From Pseudomonas lurida (lineage in GTDB: Bacteria; Pseudomonadota; Gammaproteobacteria; Pseudomonadales; Pseudomonadaceae), in the NCBI RefSeq assembly GCF_013522705.1, contig NZ_JAAMRE010000014.1:1-64000 (forward strand): a stretch of 64,000 nt of DNA. The letters are read 5' to 3'. The notes under the pieces were generated by a model, which was not told the origin of the DNA, ran no database searches, and worked only from the letters and a program-made list of their open reading frames with translations. Positions 42,405 to 51,134 of the stretch are shown here, in pieces (within the stretch, counting starts at the first letter, position 1; each line of letters begins with the position of its first letter). The translations under genes and the position numbers were made by a program.

Positions 42405-43304
42405 TTGAAACTCATCATTGTTGCTCTTTACGTTGCCTCCATCGCGTATGTACACCTGCGTGGCCGTGTGCGACACAAGCTGGGTCGCCAGCTCAGCGAT
42501 CACTCGACCTTCCTGGCGCCAATCAACTGTTTTCTTTATCTGTTCTCCAAATTACCCAGTCGGCCTTATCTCGCGCCCGGCGATTTTCCCGACCTGAGCC
42601 CTTTGCAGGAACACTGGCGGGAAATCCGCGAGGAGGCCCAGAACCTGCTGCGCGCCGGTGAGATCAAGCGCTCCGAGCAGCACGATGACGTGGGTTTCAA
42701 CTCGTTCTTCAAGTCCGGCTGGAAGCGTTTCTACCTCAAGTGGTACGGCGACAGCCACCCTTCGGCCATGAAGTTGTGCCCGCGCACCACCGAGCTGGTG
42801 CAAGGTATCGGCTCGATCAAGGCGGCGATGTTCGCCGAGCTGCCGCCGGGCGCCAAGCTGGTGCGTCATCGTGATCCGTATGCCGGTTCCTACCGCTATC
42901 ACCTGGGTCTGGACACCCCCAACGACCCAGGTTGCTACATCAATGTGGACGGCGAAACCTACTATTGGCGCGATGGCGAGCCGGTCATGTTCGACGAGAC
43001 TTACATCCACTACGCCGAAAACACCACGGCGCACAACCGTATCATCCTGTTCTGCGATATCGAGCGGCCGATGAAGTATCGCTGGGCGGCCGCGTTCAAC
43101 CGCTGGTTCAGCCGCACCGTCATGTCCGCCGCCGGCTCGCCCAATGACGCGGGCGACAAGACCGGCGGGTTGAACCGCGCCTTTGCGCGGCTGTACAAGA
43201 TTCGACTGCGCGGCAAAGAACTGAAGAAGCGCAACCGCACGCGTTATTACCTGGAAAAATGGGCCATCTTCGCCGCGCTCGCGCTGATTTTCATATGGAT
43301 CTGA
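42405..43304 (+). CDS. lpxO: Lipid A hydroxylase LpxO (aspartyl/asparaginyl beta-hydroxylase family)
   Basis: A 299-residue membrane-anchored Fe(II)/2-oxoglutarate dioxygenase that hydroxylates the secondary acyl chain of lipid A. It has an N-terminal helix (residues 1-18), a catalytic domain with the iron and cosubstrate residues in LVRHRDPYAGSYRYHLGL and YIHYAENTTAHNRIILF, and a C-terminal helix (WAIFAALALIFIWI). The start is TTG 42405, giving MKLIIVALYVASIAYVHLRG, in line with LpxO N-termini I know; the ribosome site is weak (GACGAAA). The 250-bp gap before it carries the small repeat TAACC-TTT-GGTTA near 42232. Confidence 0.92.
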   Translation: MKLIIVALYVASIAYVHLRGRVRHKLGRQLSDHSTFLAPINCFLYLFSKLPSRPYLAPGDFPDLSPLQEHWREIREEAQNLLRAGEIKRSEQHDDVGFNSFFKSGWKRFYLKWYGDSHPSAMKLCPRTTELVQGIGSIKAAMFAELPPGAKLVRHRDPYAGSYRYHLGLDTPNDPGCYINVDGETYYWRDGEPVMFDETYIHYAENTTAHNRIILFCDIERPMKYRWAAAFNRWFSRTVMSAAGSPNDAGDKTGGLNRAFARLYKIRLRGKELKKRNRTRYYLEKWAIFAALALIFIWI

Positions 43305-43322
43305 CCCGCCCGGCGGCGCCCC

Positions 43323-45827
43323 TCACTGCGGTGGGCGGGCGCCTAGCTTGTCCCACATCTTGCGGGTGATCTTCTGTCGGTTGGCATAGCCTTGCCATGG
43401 ATCGGCCTTCAATCCCTGCAGGCGTTGCAACAGATTGGCGACGGTCCATTGCTGTGCCCCGCGCAGATTTTTCAGCTCCTGGCGACTGACGGGCACCGAC
43501 ACCGGCAGCCCTGGCCGCGCACGCACGGAGTAGGCCGCCACGGTGCTGGCCCCGCGGGCGTTGCGCAGATAATCGATAAATATCTTGCCCACACGGTTCT
43601 TCGGCCCGGAAGTGGCAGTGAATCGCTCGGGCAATTGCTGGGTCATGAACTGCGCCACGGCCTTGGCGAACGCCTTGACCGTATCCCAACCGTCGCGTCG
43701 CGCCAGCGGCACCACCAGGTGCAGGCCCTTGCCGCCGCTGGTCTTGACGAAGGCCTCGAGCCCCAGCTCATCCAGCACCGATAACGTCAGTTGAGCCGCT
43801 TCCAGCATGGCTTTCCATGGCAACGCCGGGTCCGGGTCGAGGTCAAGCACGAACAGGTCCGGGGTTTCGATTTTGTCCCACGTCGCGCCCCACGTATGCA
43901 GTTCGATGGTGCCCATCTGTACGGCACCGATCAGGGCCTGAACCGTGTCGATTTCCATCAGCCGCGCGTGACCGGGGTCCAGCGCCGGGTCCAGCTGTTT
44001 GATATGTGGAATCGCCAGGCGCTCGGAATGCTTTTGAAAGAACTGCTCGCCTTCGATACCTTCCGGGGCGCGCAGCAGTGACACCGGGCGCTGATGCAGG
44101 AACGGCATCAGCCACTGGCTGATGCTGCTGTAGAACTGCGCCAGTTGCTGTTTCTGCGTGCCGCTTTGTGGGTCTATCACGCGGTCGGGGTGACTGATCT
44201 TCACCCCGTGGTCGGCGCTTGGCGCAGTCGAAGACTGGGCCTTGCGCGGCACTTCGTGCACGATCTGAGCGGCCGGTTTGTCGGTGCGCATTCCAACAAA
44301 CGCTGCCTGGCGTACCACACCCTCACGGGTCCATTCGGCAAACTGCACTTCACCGACGAGGCTCGGTTCCACCCAGTGCACCCCACGGGCCTGGGCGCTG
44401 GTCAAAGGCTTGCGCAGCGGTGAACTGTCGCGCTCCAGTGTTTTTAACTGCGCGTAGATGTTTTTCAACGCGGCCTGGTCGAAGCCGGTGCCGACACGCC
44501 CGGCATACACCAGCCCGGTATCGTCATTGACCGCCAGCAACAGCGCACCGAAGCCGCTGCGCGAACCTTGGGGCCGGGTATAACCGACAATCACAAACTC
44601 CTGGCGCAAACGGCATTTGAGCTTGACCCAGTCGTTGCTGCGTCGCGACACGTAGGGGCTGCCCAGGCGTTTGCCGATGACCCCCTCCAGCGACAGATCG
44701 CAGGCGCTTTCGAAAATATCCCGGTGGTTGGCGGCGAAGGCGTCGGAAAAACGCAGCAATTTGCTTCGGCTACCGGCCAGCGCAGCCTTGAGCGCGGCGC
44801 GCCTTTGTTCTACCGGGGCCTCGCGTTGATCCTGGCCGTCCAGGAATGGCGCATCGAACAGGTAATAGATGATGTCCAGGCTTCGGCCGATATCAAAGGC
44901 GTTCTGCAGGGCCTGGAAATCCGGCAGCCCGTCGCTGTTGAGGCTGACGACTTCACCGTCGAGCCAGCTGTCCTTGAGCTTGAGCGCCTGAAGCGCCTTG
45001 GCCTGGCGTGGTAACCGTTCGGTCCAGTCATGCCCGTTGCGTGTAAACAGGCGTACCTCGCCATCGCGGATACGCGCCAGGATACGATAGCCATCGAACT
45101 TGATTTCGTACTGCCAATCGCCTTCGGGCGCGCGCTCAACCAGGGTGGCCAACTGAGGTGTGAATTGATCGGGGATGGCATGGGTGGCGGTCGTTTTTTT
45201 CGCCCCAGCCTTGGGTTTGGCGGGCGATTTGGATTTGGGTTTCGCGCTCGCCGGCGGTTTGATCGAGGCGGTGCTGAGTACGCTGTCAGGTTCGGCCTGC
45301 ACAATGTCGTACTCCGTGGCCGGGCGCGCCTGGGGGTCTTTTTCCTTGATCAGCAACCATTGTTCCTTGTCGCCGCTGCCCTTGAGGCGAGTACGCACCA
45401 GCGTCCAATCGCCGCTGAGTTTTTCCCCGACCAGGGTGAATTTGAGCTTGCCGCCCGCGTACGCCTGTTGCGGGTCGTCGTGGGGTTGCCAGACACCGCG
45501 GTCCCACACGATGACGTCCCCGGCGCCGTACTGGCCGGCGGGGATGCTGCCTTCGAAGTCGCCATAGCTCAGAGGATGATCTTCGACGTGCACCGCCAGG
45601 CGCTTCTGGCTCGGATCCAGGCTGGGGCCCTTGGGGACGGCCCAGCTCTTGAGAACGCCGTCCAGCTCCAGGCGAAAATCATAGTGGAGGTGGCGGGCGT
45701 CATGTTTCTGGATCACAAACGACAGCGCTGACGCCTTGCGTTTCTTGGCGGCTGACTCGGTGCCCGACGGTTCGGCAGTGATCTGGAAGTCGCGTTTGCG
45801 GTTGTACTCACTCAACGGCTTTGCCAT
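43323..45827 (-). CDS. ligD: ATP-dependent DNA ligase D, multifunctional NHEJ enzyme
   Basis: An 834-residue enzyme of bacterial non-homologous end joining. Domain order is phosphoesterase, ligase, polymerase. The phosphoesterase spans residues about 35-190 with His42, His48, Asp50 and His84. A Lys/Pro/Ala-rich linker covers about 190-215. The ligase spans about 220-530 with catalytic Lys243 in YEIKFDGYR. The primase-like polymerase spans about 550-820 with the metal-binding DLDPDP and the KTSGGKGLHLVVPL signature. All three active sites look intact. It follows ku by 24 bp on the same strand, so the two are likely one transcript. Confidence 0.95.
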   Translation of the reverse strand: MAKPLSEYNRKRDFQITAEPSGTESAAKKRKASALSFVIQKHDARHLHYDFRLELDGVLKSWAVPKGPSLDPSQKRLAVHVEDHPLSYGDFEGSIPAGQYGAGDVIVWDRGVWQPHDDPQQAYAGGKLKFTLVGEKLSGDWTLVRTRLKGSGDKEQWLLIKEKDPQARPATEYDIVQAEPDSVLSTASIKPPASAKPKSKSPAKPKAGAKKTTATHAIPDQFTPQLATLVERAPEGDWQYEIKFDGYRILARIRDGEVRLFTRNGHDWTERLPRQAKALQALKLKDSWLDGEVVSLNSDGLPDFQALQNAFDIGRSLDIIYYLFDAPFLDGQDQREAPVEQRRAALKAALAGSRSKLLRFSDAFAANHRDIFESACDLSLEGVIGKRLGSPYVSRRSNDWVKLKCRLRQEFVIVGYTRPQGSRSGFGALLLAVNDDTGLVYAGRVGTGFDQAALKNIYAQLKTLERDSSPLRKPLTSAQARGVHWVEPSLVGEVQFAEWTREGVVRQAAFVGMRTDKPAAQIVHEVPRKAQSSTAPSADHGVKISHPDRVIDPQSGTQKQQLAQFYSSISQWLMPFLHQRPVSLLRAPEGIEGEQFFQKHSERLAIPHIKQLDPALDPGHARLMEIDTVQALIGAVQMGTIELHTWGATWDKIETPDLFVLDLDPDPALPWKAMLEAAQLTLSVLDELGLEAFVKTSGGKGLHLVVPLARRDGWDTVKAFAKAVAQFMTQQLPERFTATSGPKNRVGKIFIDYLRNARGASTVAAYSVRARPGLPVSVPVSRQELKNLRGAQQWTVANLLQRLQGLKADPWQGYANRQKITRKMWDKLGARPPQ

Positions 45828-45851
45828 ATGGATCTCCTGGCGATGGCAGGT

Positions 45852-46691
45852 TCAAGAGGCTTTTTTCGAGGATTTCTTCGCCGCCGGTTTCTTCGCCGAC
45901 GGCTTGCCGGCCAGGCTGCGCTTGAGCAGTTCGGTCAGATCGATCACATCGGCCGACTTGCGCTCCTCTTCGCCTTCCTGGGACTCCACGTCTTCGATCT
46001 TGCCGGCCTTGGCTTTCTTCTCCACCAGCGCCATGATTTTTTCCTGGAAGCTGTCGCGGTACTCCTCGGGTTGCCACTCGGCTGTCATGTCTTCCACCAA
46101 GCGTTTGGCCATGTCCAGTTCACCTTTGGCCAGGCTGGGCTTGGTGACGTCGCTGCCCAACTCCAGCTCATCCAACCCGCGCACTTCGGCGGGCCAGCGC
46201 AGCAGTACCAGCACCAGCGCCGACTCCAGCGGCATCAGCGCCGCCAAGTGCTGCTTGGTGTGCAGCACCACATTGGCCAGGGCCACCTTGCCGGTTTTTT
46301 TCAGGGTTTCGCGCAACAGTGCGTACACCTTGCCGCCGCGTTTGTCGGGGGCCAGAAAGTACGGTGTGTCGATGTTCTGCAAGGGGATCTGGTCACTGGC
46401 GACAAATGCGATGATCTCGATGGTCTGCGTCGACTTGGGGTGGGCCGAGCGGATTTCATCCTCGCTGAGCACCACGTAACGCCCCTTTTCGTAAGCCACG
46501 CCCTTGACGATGTTCTCCTTGGTCACTTCTTTGCCGGTGGTCTTGTTGATGCGCTTGTAACCCACCGGGTCCATGCTGCGCTTGTCCAGCCAGTCGAAGT
46601 CGACGCCTTGGTGGGAGGTGGCCGAGACCAGTGAGACGGGGATATGAACCAGGCCGAAACTGATGGCGCCTTTCCAGATTGCCCTTGGCAT
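45852..46691 (-). CDS. ku: Ku DNA end-binding protein
   Basis: A 279-residue Ku homologue that forms a ring on double-strand ends and recruits LigD. The start is MPRAIWKGAISFGLVHIPVS at 46691, the standard Ku N-terminus; the frame is open to 46847, but this extension is not Ku-like. Internal stretches GYKRINKTTGKEV and YFLAPDKRGGKVYALL match the family. The C-terminus is Lys/Ala-rich (KPSAKKPAAKKSSKKAS), as in Ku proteins that bind DNA ends more tightly. First gene of the ku-ligD unit. Confidence 0.95.
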   Translation of the reverse strand: MPRAIWKGAISFGLVHIPVSLVSATSHQGVDFDWLDKRSMDPVGYKRINKTTGKEVTKENIVKGVAYEKGRYVVLSEDEIRSAHPKSTQTIEIIAFVASDQIPLQNIDTPYFLAPDKRGGKVYALLRETLKKTGKVALANVVLHTKQHLAALMPLESALVLVLLRWPAEVRGLDELELGSDVTKPSLAKGELDMAKRLVEDMTAEWQPEEYRDSFQEKIMALVEKKAKAGKIEDVESQEGEEERKSADVIDLTELLKRSLAGKPSAKKPAAKKSSKKAS

Positions 46692-46875
46692 GTGTGCGAT
46701 TCCTTGAGAAGAAACTGTGTTCGGGTGACTCGATGGCGGCGCGAAAAGTTTCGCCGGGCGGATATGCGGACAGATCGTGTTACACCTCTGCGGAAACAAT
46801 TTAATTACCAAAGACGAACCCAGGGCGTAGCGTGCTATCGAAAGCACGAACGACTCGTCTCAAAGAGGTTTGCTC

Positions 46876-47190
46876 ATGAACAGGTGCATGCGTCACGTTG
46901 CAACGCTGGTTTTGGGCCTGGCGCTGATGCCATTGGCCCACGCCCAAAACCTGCCTGGCCGCAGCGATGCCAACACCGGGCCGATTCACCGTGCCAACCC
47001 CAACAGCATGCAGGGCACCCAGCCCAATGCGCCGGTTACCCGCGGTATCCAGACCGTGCCGACGCAACGCACACCGACCCTGGAAAACGGCGGCATCGGC
47101 AACCGCTACCCCCAGCGCCAGGCCGCGCCCACTCGCCCGGCCACCGAACCCAAAGCCCCCACTTATGATGCCAACGGCAATCGCCGGTAA
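46876..47190 (+). CDS. Small secreted Pro/Asn/Thr-rich protein
   Basis: A 104-residue protein with a clear signal peptide (LGLALMPLAHAQ, cut near residue 23). The mature part is low-complexity and unstructured, rich in Pro, Asn, Thr, Arg and Gln (NPNSMQGTQPNAP; PQRQAAPTRPATEPK). No family is recognised. ATG 46876 has an AGAGG site. It sits 11 bp before a secreted PQQ sugar dehydrogenase and probably shares its transcript, so it may be an accessory periplasmic peptide. Confidence 0.75.
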   Translation: MNRCMRHVATLVLGLALMPLAHAQNLPGRSDANTGPIHRANPNSMQGTQPNAPVTRGIQTVPTQRTPTLENGGIGNRYPQRQAAPTRPATEPKAPTYDANGNRR

Positions 47191-47201
47191 GGACTCGTCT
47201 T

Positions 47202-48359
47202 ATGTTGCTACGCAAAACCCTGCTGGCCGCGTTGTGCGCCACATCCCTGATGCCGTTGGCGGCGGTGCAGGCCGCCGATCCGCAACAGTTCCCCAGCGAG
47301 CAAGGCAGCATCACCGCCACGCCGATCGCCAGAGGCCTGGATCATCCGTGGGCAGTGGCGTTCCTGCCCGACAGCCAAGGCTTTCTGGTCACCGAGCGCC
47401 CAGGCCACCTGCGCGTCGTCAGTGCCGATGGCAAGCTGTCGGCGCCCTTGAGCGGCGTGCCGCAAGTGTGGGCCAAAGGGCAGGGTGGGTTGTTGGATGT
47501 GGTGTTGTCACCGGACTTCAAACACGACCGCCTGGTGTATCTGTCTTACGCCGAGGGCGGCGGCAAGGGCGGCAAGGCGGGCACCGCAGTGGGGCGCGGG
47601 CGCCTGGCGGCCGATCTCAGTGGCCTGACCGATTTCACCGTGATCCTGCGCCAGGAGCCCAAGCTTTCCACCGGAAATCATTTCGGCTCGCGCCTGGCGT
47701 TCGATCGTGACGGTTACCTGTTCGTGACCCTCGGCGAGAATAATGACAGGCCTACCGCCCAGGACCTGGACAAACTGCAGGGCAAAATCGTGCGTATCTA
47801 CCCCGACGGACGCGTGCCGGATGACAATCCCTTCGTGGGTCAGGAAGGCGTACGCCCCGAGATCTGGTCCTATGGTCAGCGCAACCCGCAAGGTCTGGCA
47901 TTGAACCCATGGAGCGGTACGCTGTGGGAAAACGAACATGGTCCACGGGGCGGCGATGAAATCAATATCATCGAGCGCGGCAAGAACTATGGCTGGCCGC
48001 TGGCGACCCACGGTATCAACTATTCGCTGACGCCGATTCCTGAGGCCAAGGGCAAGACCGTGGAGGGCACGGTGGCGCCGCACCATGTGTGGGAACAATC
48101 ACCGGGTATCAGTGGCATGGCGTTTTATGACGCTGATCGCTTCAAGCCTTGGCAACACAACGTATTTATCGGCGCCCTGGCGAGCCAGGCGTTGATTCGC
48201 TTGCAGTTCGAGGGCGATAAGGTGGTACACGAGGAGCGCCTGCTCGGCGGCCTGAAGGCGCGAATCCGTGATGTGCGACAAGGGCCGGATGGCTACCTGT
48301 ATGTACTGACCGATGAGGATGACGGCGTGTTGTACCGGGTGGGTTTGAATCAGGACTGA
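47202..48359 (+). CDS. Secreted PQQ-dependent aldose sugar dehydrogenase (YliI/Asd type)
   Basis: A 385-residue periplasmic six-blade beta-propeller that oxidises aldoses with the cofactor PQQ. A signal peptide of about 24 residues ends AVQAA. Propeller and active-site stretches are GLDHPWAVAFLPD (likely the catalytic His), KGQGGLLDVVLSPDF, GNHFGSRLAFDRDGYL, YGQRNPQGLALNP and WENEHGPRGGDEINI. It resembles E. coli YliI more than the glucose-specific GdhB. Preceded by the small secreted protein gene and followed by a hairpin. Confidence 0.9.
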   Translation: MLLRKTLLAALCATSLMPLAAVQAADPQQFPSEQGSITATPIARGLDHPWAVAFLPDSQGFLVTERPGHLRVVSADGKLSAPLSGVPQVWAKGQGGLLDVVLSPDFKHDRLVYLSYAEGGGKGGKAGTAVGRGRLAADLSGLTDFTVILRQEPKLSTGNHFGSRLAFDRDGYLFVTLGENNDRPTAQDLDKLQGKIVRIYPDGRVPDDNPFVGQEGVRPEIWSYGQRNPQGLALNPWSGTLWENEHGPRGGDEINIIERGKNYGWPLATHGINYSLTPIPEAKGKTVEGTVAPHHVWEQSPGISGMAFYDADRFKPWQHNVFIGALASQALIRLQFEGDKVVHEERLLGGLKARIRDVRQGPDGYLYVLTDEDDGVLYRVGLNQD

Positions 48360-48379
48360 CAAGGATGAGCCACCCACAC

Positions 48380-48406
48380 GTGGGAGCGGGCCAGGCCCAC
48401 TCCCAC
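48380..48406. terminator. REP-like hairpin between sugar dehydrogenase and DUF1348 genes
   Basis: GTGGGAG and CTCCCAC close a stem whose inner part also pairs (GGGCC/GGCCC). It lies between convergent genes, 21 bases after one stop and 20 bases after the other. It probably serves both. Confidence 0.65.
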
Positions 48407-48425
48407 CTGTTTGCGCGCGGCGGGC

Positions 48426-48905
48426 TTACAGGCCCAGCGCCGACAAGCCCGGATGATCGTCCGGCCGACGGCCCAGCGGCCAGTGGAACTTGCGGTCACT
48501 TTCCTTGATCGGCATGTCGTTGATGCACGCAAATCGATTGGCCATCAGGCCGTGTTCGTCGAACTCCCAGTTCTCGTTGCCGTAGGAGCGGAACCAGTTG
48601 CCGGAGTCGTCATGCCATTCATAGGCATAACGCACGGCGATGCGATTATCGGTAAACGCCCACAATTCCTTGATCAGGCGATACTCCAGTTCCTTGGCCC
48701 ATTTGCGCGTCAGAAAGCCCTTGGCTTCTTCGCGGTTGTGGGCAAATTCGGCGCGGTTGCGCCACTGGGTATCGAGGGTGTAGGCCAGGGATACGCGCTG
48801 CGGATCCCGTGAGTTCCAGCCGTCTTCGGCCAGGCGTACTTTTTCGATCGCCGACTCGCGGGTAAACGGCGGCAGGGGCGGACGCGGTTGTTCAATGGAT
48901 GACAT
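48426..48905 (-). CDS. DUF1348 protein, NTF2-like fold
   Basis: A 159-residue cytoplasmic protein of the DUF1348 group, a SnoaL/NTF2-like alpha+beta fold. Recognisable stretches are [56 protein letters not shown] and the ending [12 protein letters not shown]. Function is unknown; homologues often sit with TetR regulators and redox genes. It lies 51 bp downstream of the TetR gene on the same strand, so it is probably in the repressor's own operon. Confidence 0.88.
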   Translation of the reverse strand: MSSIEQPRPPLPPFTRESAIEKVRLAEDGWNSRDPQRVSLAYTLDTQWRNRAEFAHNREEAKGFLTRKWAKELEYRLIKELWAFTDNRIAVRYAYEWHDDSGNWFRSYGNENWEFDEHGLMANRFACINDMPIKESDRKFHWPLGRRPDDHPGLSALGL

Positions 48906-48956
48906 GCTGCGACTCCTTCTACATTAGTTATAACGAAAGTTGCTCAGCCTGCGGGT

Positions 48957-49520
48957 TCACAGTCCCAATAACGTTCGCGCCATGCATTGCGCATTATCGG
49001 CCGCTGTTGAATCGCCCATCACCAGGGCAACGGTAATGGCGCCATCGATCAGGATCAGCAGGTGCGCGGCCTGCCGCTCGGGGTCGGGGGTGCCATGTGC
49101 TTTACACAGTTCAAGCAAGTACTCGAACAGTTTCTGTTTGTGGGCCTTGGCCAGCAGGCGGACCGGGTTTTGCGGGTCGCCGGTTTCGCCGCTGGTATTA
49201 ATAAAGGCGCAGCCGCGAAAGTCGGCCGAGCCGAACCAGGCCTTGAGCGCGCTGAACACGGCGAGCAGGCGCTCGCCACTGTCGGGCCGGCGTTCCACTT
49301 CCGTGCGCAGCCACTGCAGCCAGCGCGCGTCGCGGCGTTGCAGCGCGGCCATCACCAGTTCGTCCTTGTTGGCAAAGTAGCGATAGATACTTTTTCGCGA
49401 GACACCGGCGGTTTTCACCAGGAAATCCATACCGGTGGCGGCGATGCCGTGGCGATAGATCAACTTTTCGGTGACGTCGAGAATAATGTCGCGGGTTTCA
49501 CTGCTATTGATTTCATTCAT
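48957..49520 (-). CDS. TetR-family repressor
   Basis: A 187-residue repressor. The N-terminal helix-turn-helix reads ILDVTEKLIYRHGIAATGMD and AGVSRKSIYRYFANKDELV; the C-terminal ligand-binding part contains RGCAFINTSGETGD, near residues 102-115, a form common in YcdC/LfrR-like regulators. The start is ATG 49520; the frame is open far upstream but antisense to pssA. A perfect palindrome 13 bp upstream is its likely operator. Targets are itself, the DUF1348 gene and possibly the divergent pssA. Confidence 0.92.
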   Translation of the reverse strand: MNEINSSETRDIILDVTEKLIYRHGIAATGMDFLVKTAGVSRKSIYRYFANKDELVMAALQRRDARWLQWLRTEVERRPDSGERLLAVFSALKAWFGSADFRGCAFINTSGETGDPQNPVRLLAKAHKQKLFEYLLELCKAHGTPDPERQAAHLLILIDGAITVALVMGDSTAADNAQCMARTLLGL

Positions 49521-49532
49521 GCCGCGAACAGT

Positions 49533-49546
49533 AGAACGATCGTTCT
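49533..49546. promoter_or_regulatory. TetR operator, perfect palindrome AGAACGATCGTTCT
   Basis: A 14-bp perfect palindrome directly before the repressor start and about 100 bp upstream of pssA. The form (AACGATCGTT core) is typical of TetR-family operators. It fits autorepression. Confidence 0.7.
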
Positions 49547-49643
49547 TCTTGGTCAATTGTTTTTTCCATCTGGGACAGCGAGACCTGAGCATCGTCATGG
49601 TGTAAGCTCGGGGCCTCTTCGGATTCGACCCTTTGCGAGCCTT

Positions 49644-50987
49644 ATGCCGTCGTTCTTCAAACGCTCCCTGTTGCCCAAACTGCGCGGTTTCCCACTCACG
49701 CCCGACGCGATTGACGTGCTGTCCGGCGCTGCCGAATTTCGCCGATGCCTGCTGGAGAACATTGCCCAGGCCACACGGCGTATTTACGTCGTTGCGCTGT
49801 ACTTGCAGCACGACGAAGCGGGGCAGGAGATCTACGACGCCTTGCATGCCGCCAAAGCCGCACGGCCGGAGCTGGAGGTCGTGGTGGTGGTCGATTGGCT
49901 GCGCGCCCAGCGCGGGCTGATCGGCGCCGGCAAGCAGCCGGGCAACAGCGCCTGGTACCAGGCCATGACGCAGGCCCACGACAGTGAAGTGCCGGTATAT
50001 GGCGTGCCGGTGCAAACCCGTGAGCTATTCGGCGTGCTGCACCTCAAGGGCTTTGTGATCGATGACACGGTGCTGTACAGCGGTGCCAGCCTGAACAACG
50101 TCTACCTGCACAAATTCGATAAGTACCGGTTTGACCGTTACCACCTGATCCACAGCAAGCCGCTGGCCGACTCCATGCAGCACCTGGTGGAACACGGGCT
50201 GGTGGCGTCCAAGGCGGTGCATCGCCTCGACCTGCCGAACCCGCCGACGACCCGCAGCCTGCGCAACGACATCGGCGACCTGCGCAGTCGCCTCAAACAC
50301 GCAGCCTATGACACCACGACGGGGCAGCTATCCAATGGGCAGTTGTCGGTCAGCCCGCTGCTGGGCGTGGGCAAGAACAACCCGTTGAGCCGGGTGATCC
50401 TGGAACTGATCGCCGGCGCCCAACGGCAACTGACCATCTGCACGCCCTATTTCAATCTGCCGCTGCCGGTGACCCGCGAAATCAACCGCGCCCTGGCCCG
50501 TGGCGTGAAGATCGACATCATTGTCGGCGACAAGACCGCCAACGACTTCTACATCCCGCCCAGCGAGCCGTTCAAGGTGATCGCTGCGTTGCCTTATCTG
50601 TACGAAATCAGCCTGCGCCGCTTCGCCAAGCGTCATCAGCCGATGATCGACAGCGGCCAACTGAACCTGCACTTGTGGCGCGATGGCGACAACACTTACC
50701 ACCTCAAGGGCATGTGGGTCGATGAGCGCTACACCTTGCTCACCGGCAACAACCTCAACCCCCGCGCATTCCGCCTCGACCTGGAGAACGCGTTGCTGAT
50801 CGACGATCCTCAAGGCCAGTGGCTGGCGCCGCGTGCGTCCGAGCTGGCGCAGATCTTCGAGCACACCACGCGGATCGAGGGTTACCAGCAGTTGCAGACA
50901 CTGCCGGACTACCCCGAGGCGGTCGGCAAATTTCTGCGCCGAGTCAGCCGGGTGCGGATCGAGCGGTTGCTGTACCGGATTCTCTAA
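49644..50987 (+). CDS. pssA: CDP-diacylglycerol-serine O-phosphatidyltransferase (PLD-type PssA)
   Basis: A 447-residue enzyme that makes phosphatidylserine, the precursor of phosphatidylethanolamine. It belongs to the phospholipase-D superfamily and resembles E. coli PssA along its whole length (VDWLRAQRG, YGVPVQTRE, IVGDKTANDFYIP, GNNLNPRAFRLDLENA). Two HKD-type sites are seen: HLKGFVIDD and HLKGMWVDE. It acts at the inner membrane or on ribosomes. ATG 49644 is chosen; the frame extends to 49062, but that stretch is antisense to the TetR gene. A hairpin (GCGGGT/ACCCGC, 51015-51033) follows. Confidence 0.93.
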   Translation: MPSFFKRSLLPKLRGFPLTPDAIDVLSGAAEFRRCLLENIAQATRRIYVVALYLQHDEAGQEIYDALHAAKAARPELEVVVVVDWLRAQRGLIGAGKQPGNSAWYQAMTQAHDSEVPVYGVPVQTRELFGVLHLKGFVIDDTVLYSGASLNNVYLHKFDKYRFDRYHLIHSKPLADSMQHLVEHGLVASKAVHRLDLPNPPTTRSLRNDIGDLRSRLKHAAYDTTTGQLSNGQLSVSPLLGVGKNNPLSRVILELIAGAQRQLTICTPYFNLPLPVTREINRALARGVKIDIIVGDKTANDFYIPPSEPFKVIAALPYLYEISLRRFAKRHQPMIDSGQLNLHLWRDGDNTYHLKGMWVDERYTLLTGNNLNPRAFRLDLENALLIDDPQGQWLAPRASELAQIFEHTTRIEGYQQLQTLPDYPEAVGKFLRRVSRVRIERLLYRIL

Positions 50988-51014
50988 ATCCCGGCTGCTT
51001 CGCTGTCGAAATCA

Positions 51015-51033
51015 GCGGGTGTTTAAGACCCGC
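51015..51033 (+). terminator. Hairpin after pssA
   Basis: GCGGGT-N7-ACCCGC lies 27 bases after the pssA stop. The stem is short and no T-run follows. Confidence 0.4.
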
Positions 51034-51134
51034 CTTACAGTCGCTCTGTCTGTCGTCTCTCTACAGTGCCTCCCGACCGTTCAAGGAGGCACGGCTTTTC
51101 CCTTCATGGAATCAGCCAGAAAGAGGACGACTGC

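Noticed and set aside
49062..49643. In-frame N-terminal extension of PssA
   Set aside because: Antisense to the TetR gene; PssA begins with its usual head at 49644.
51066..51134. Earlier GTG start for the 1054-residue protein
   Set aside because: No ribosome site precedes 51066, whereas AAGAGGA is correctly placed before GTG 51135.
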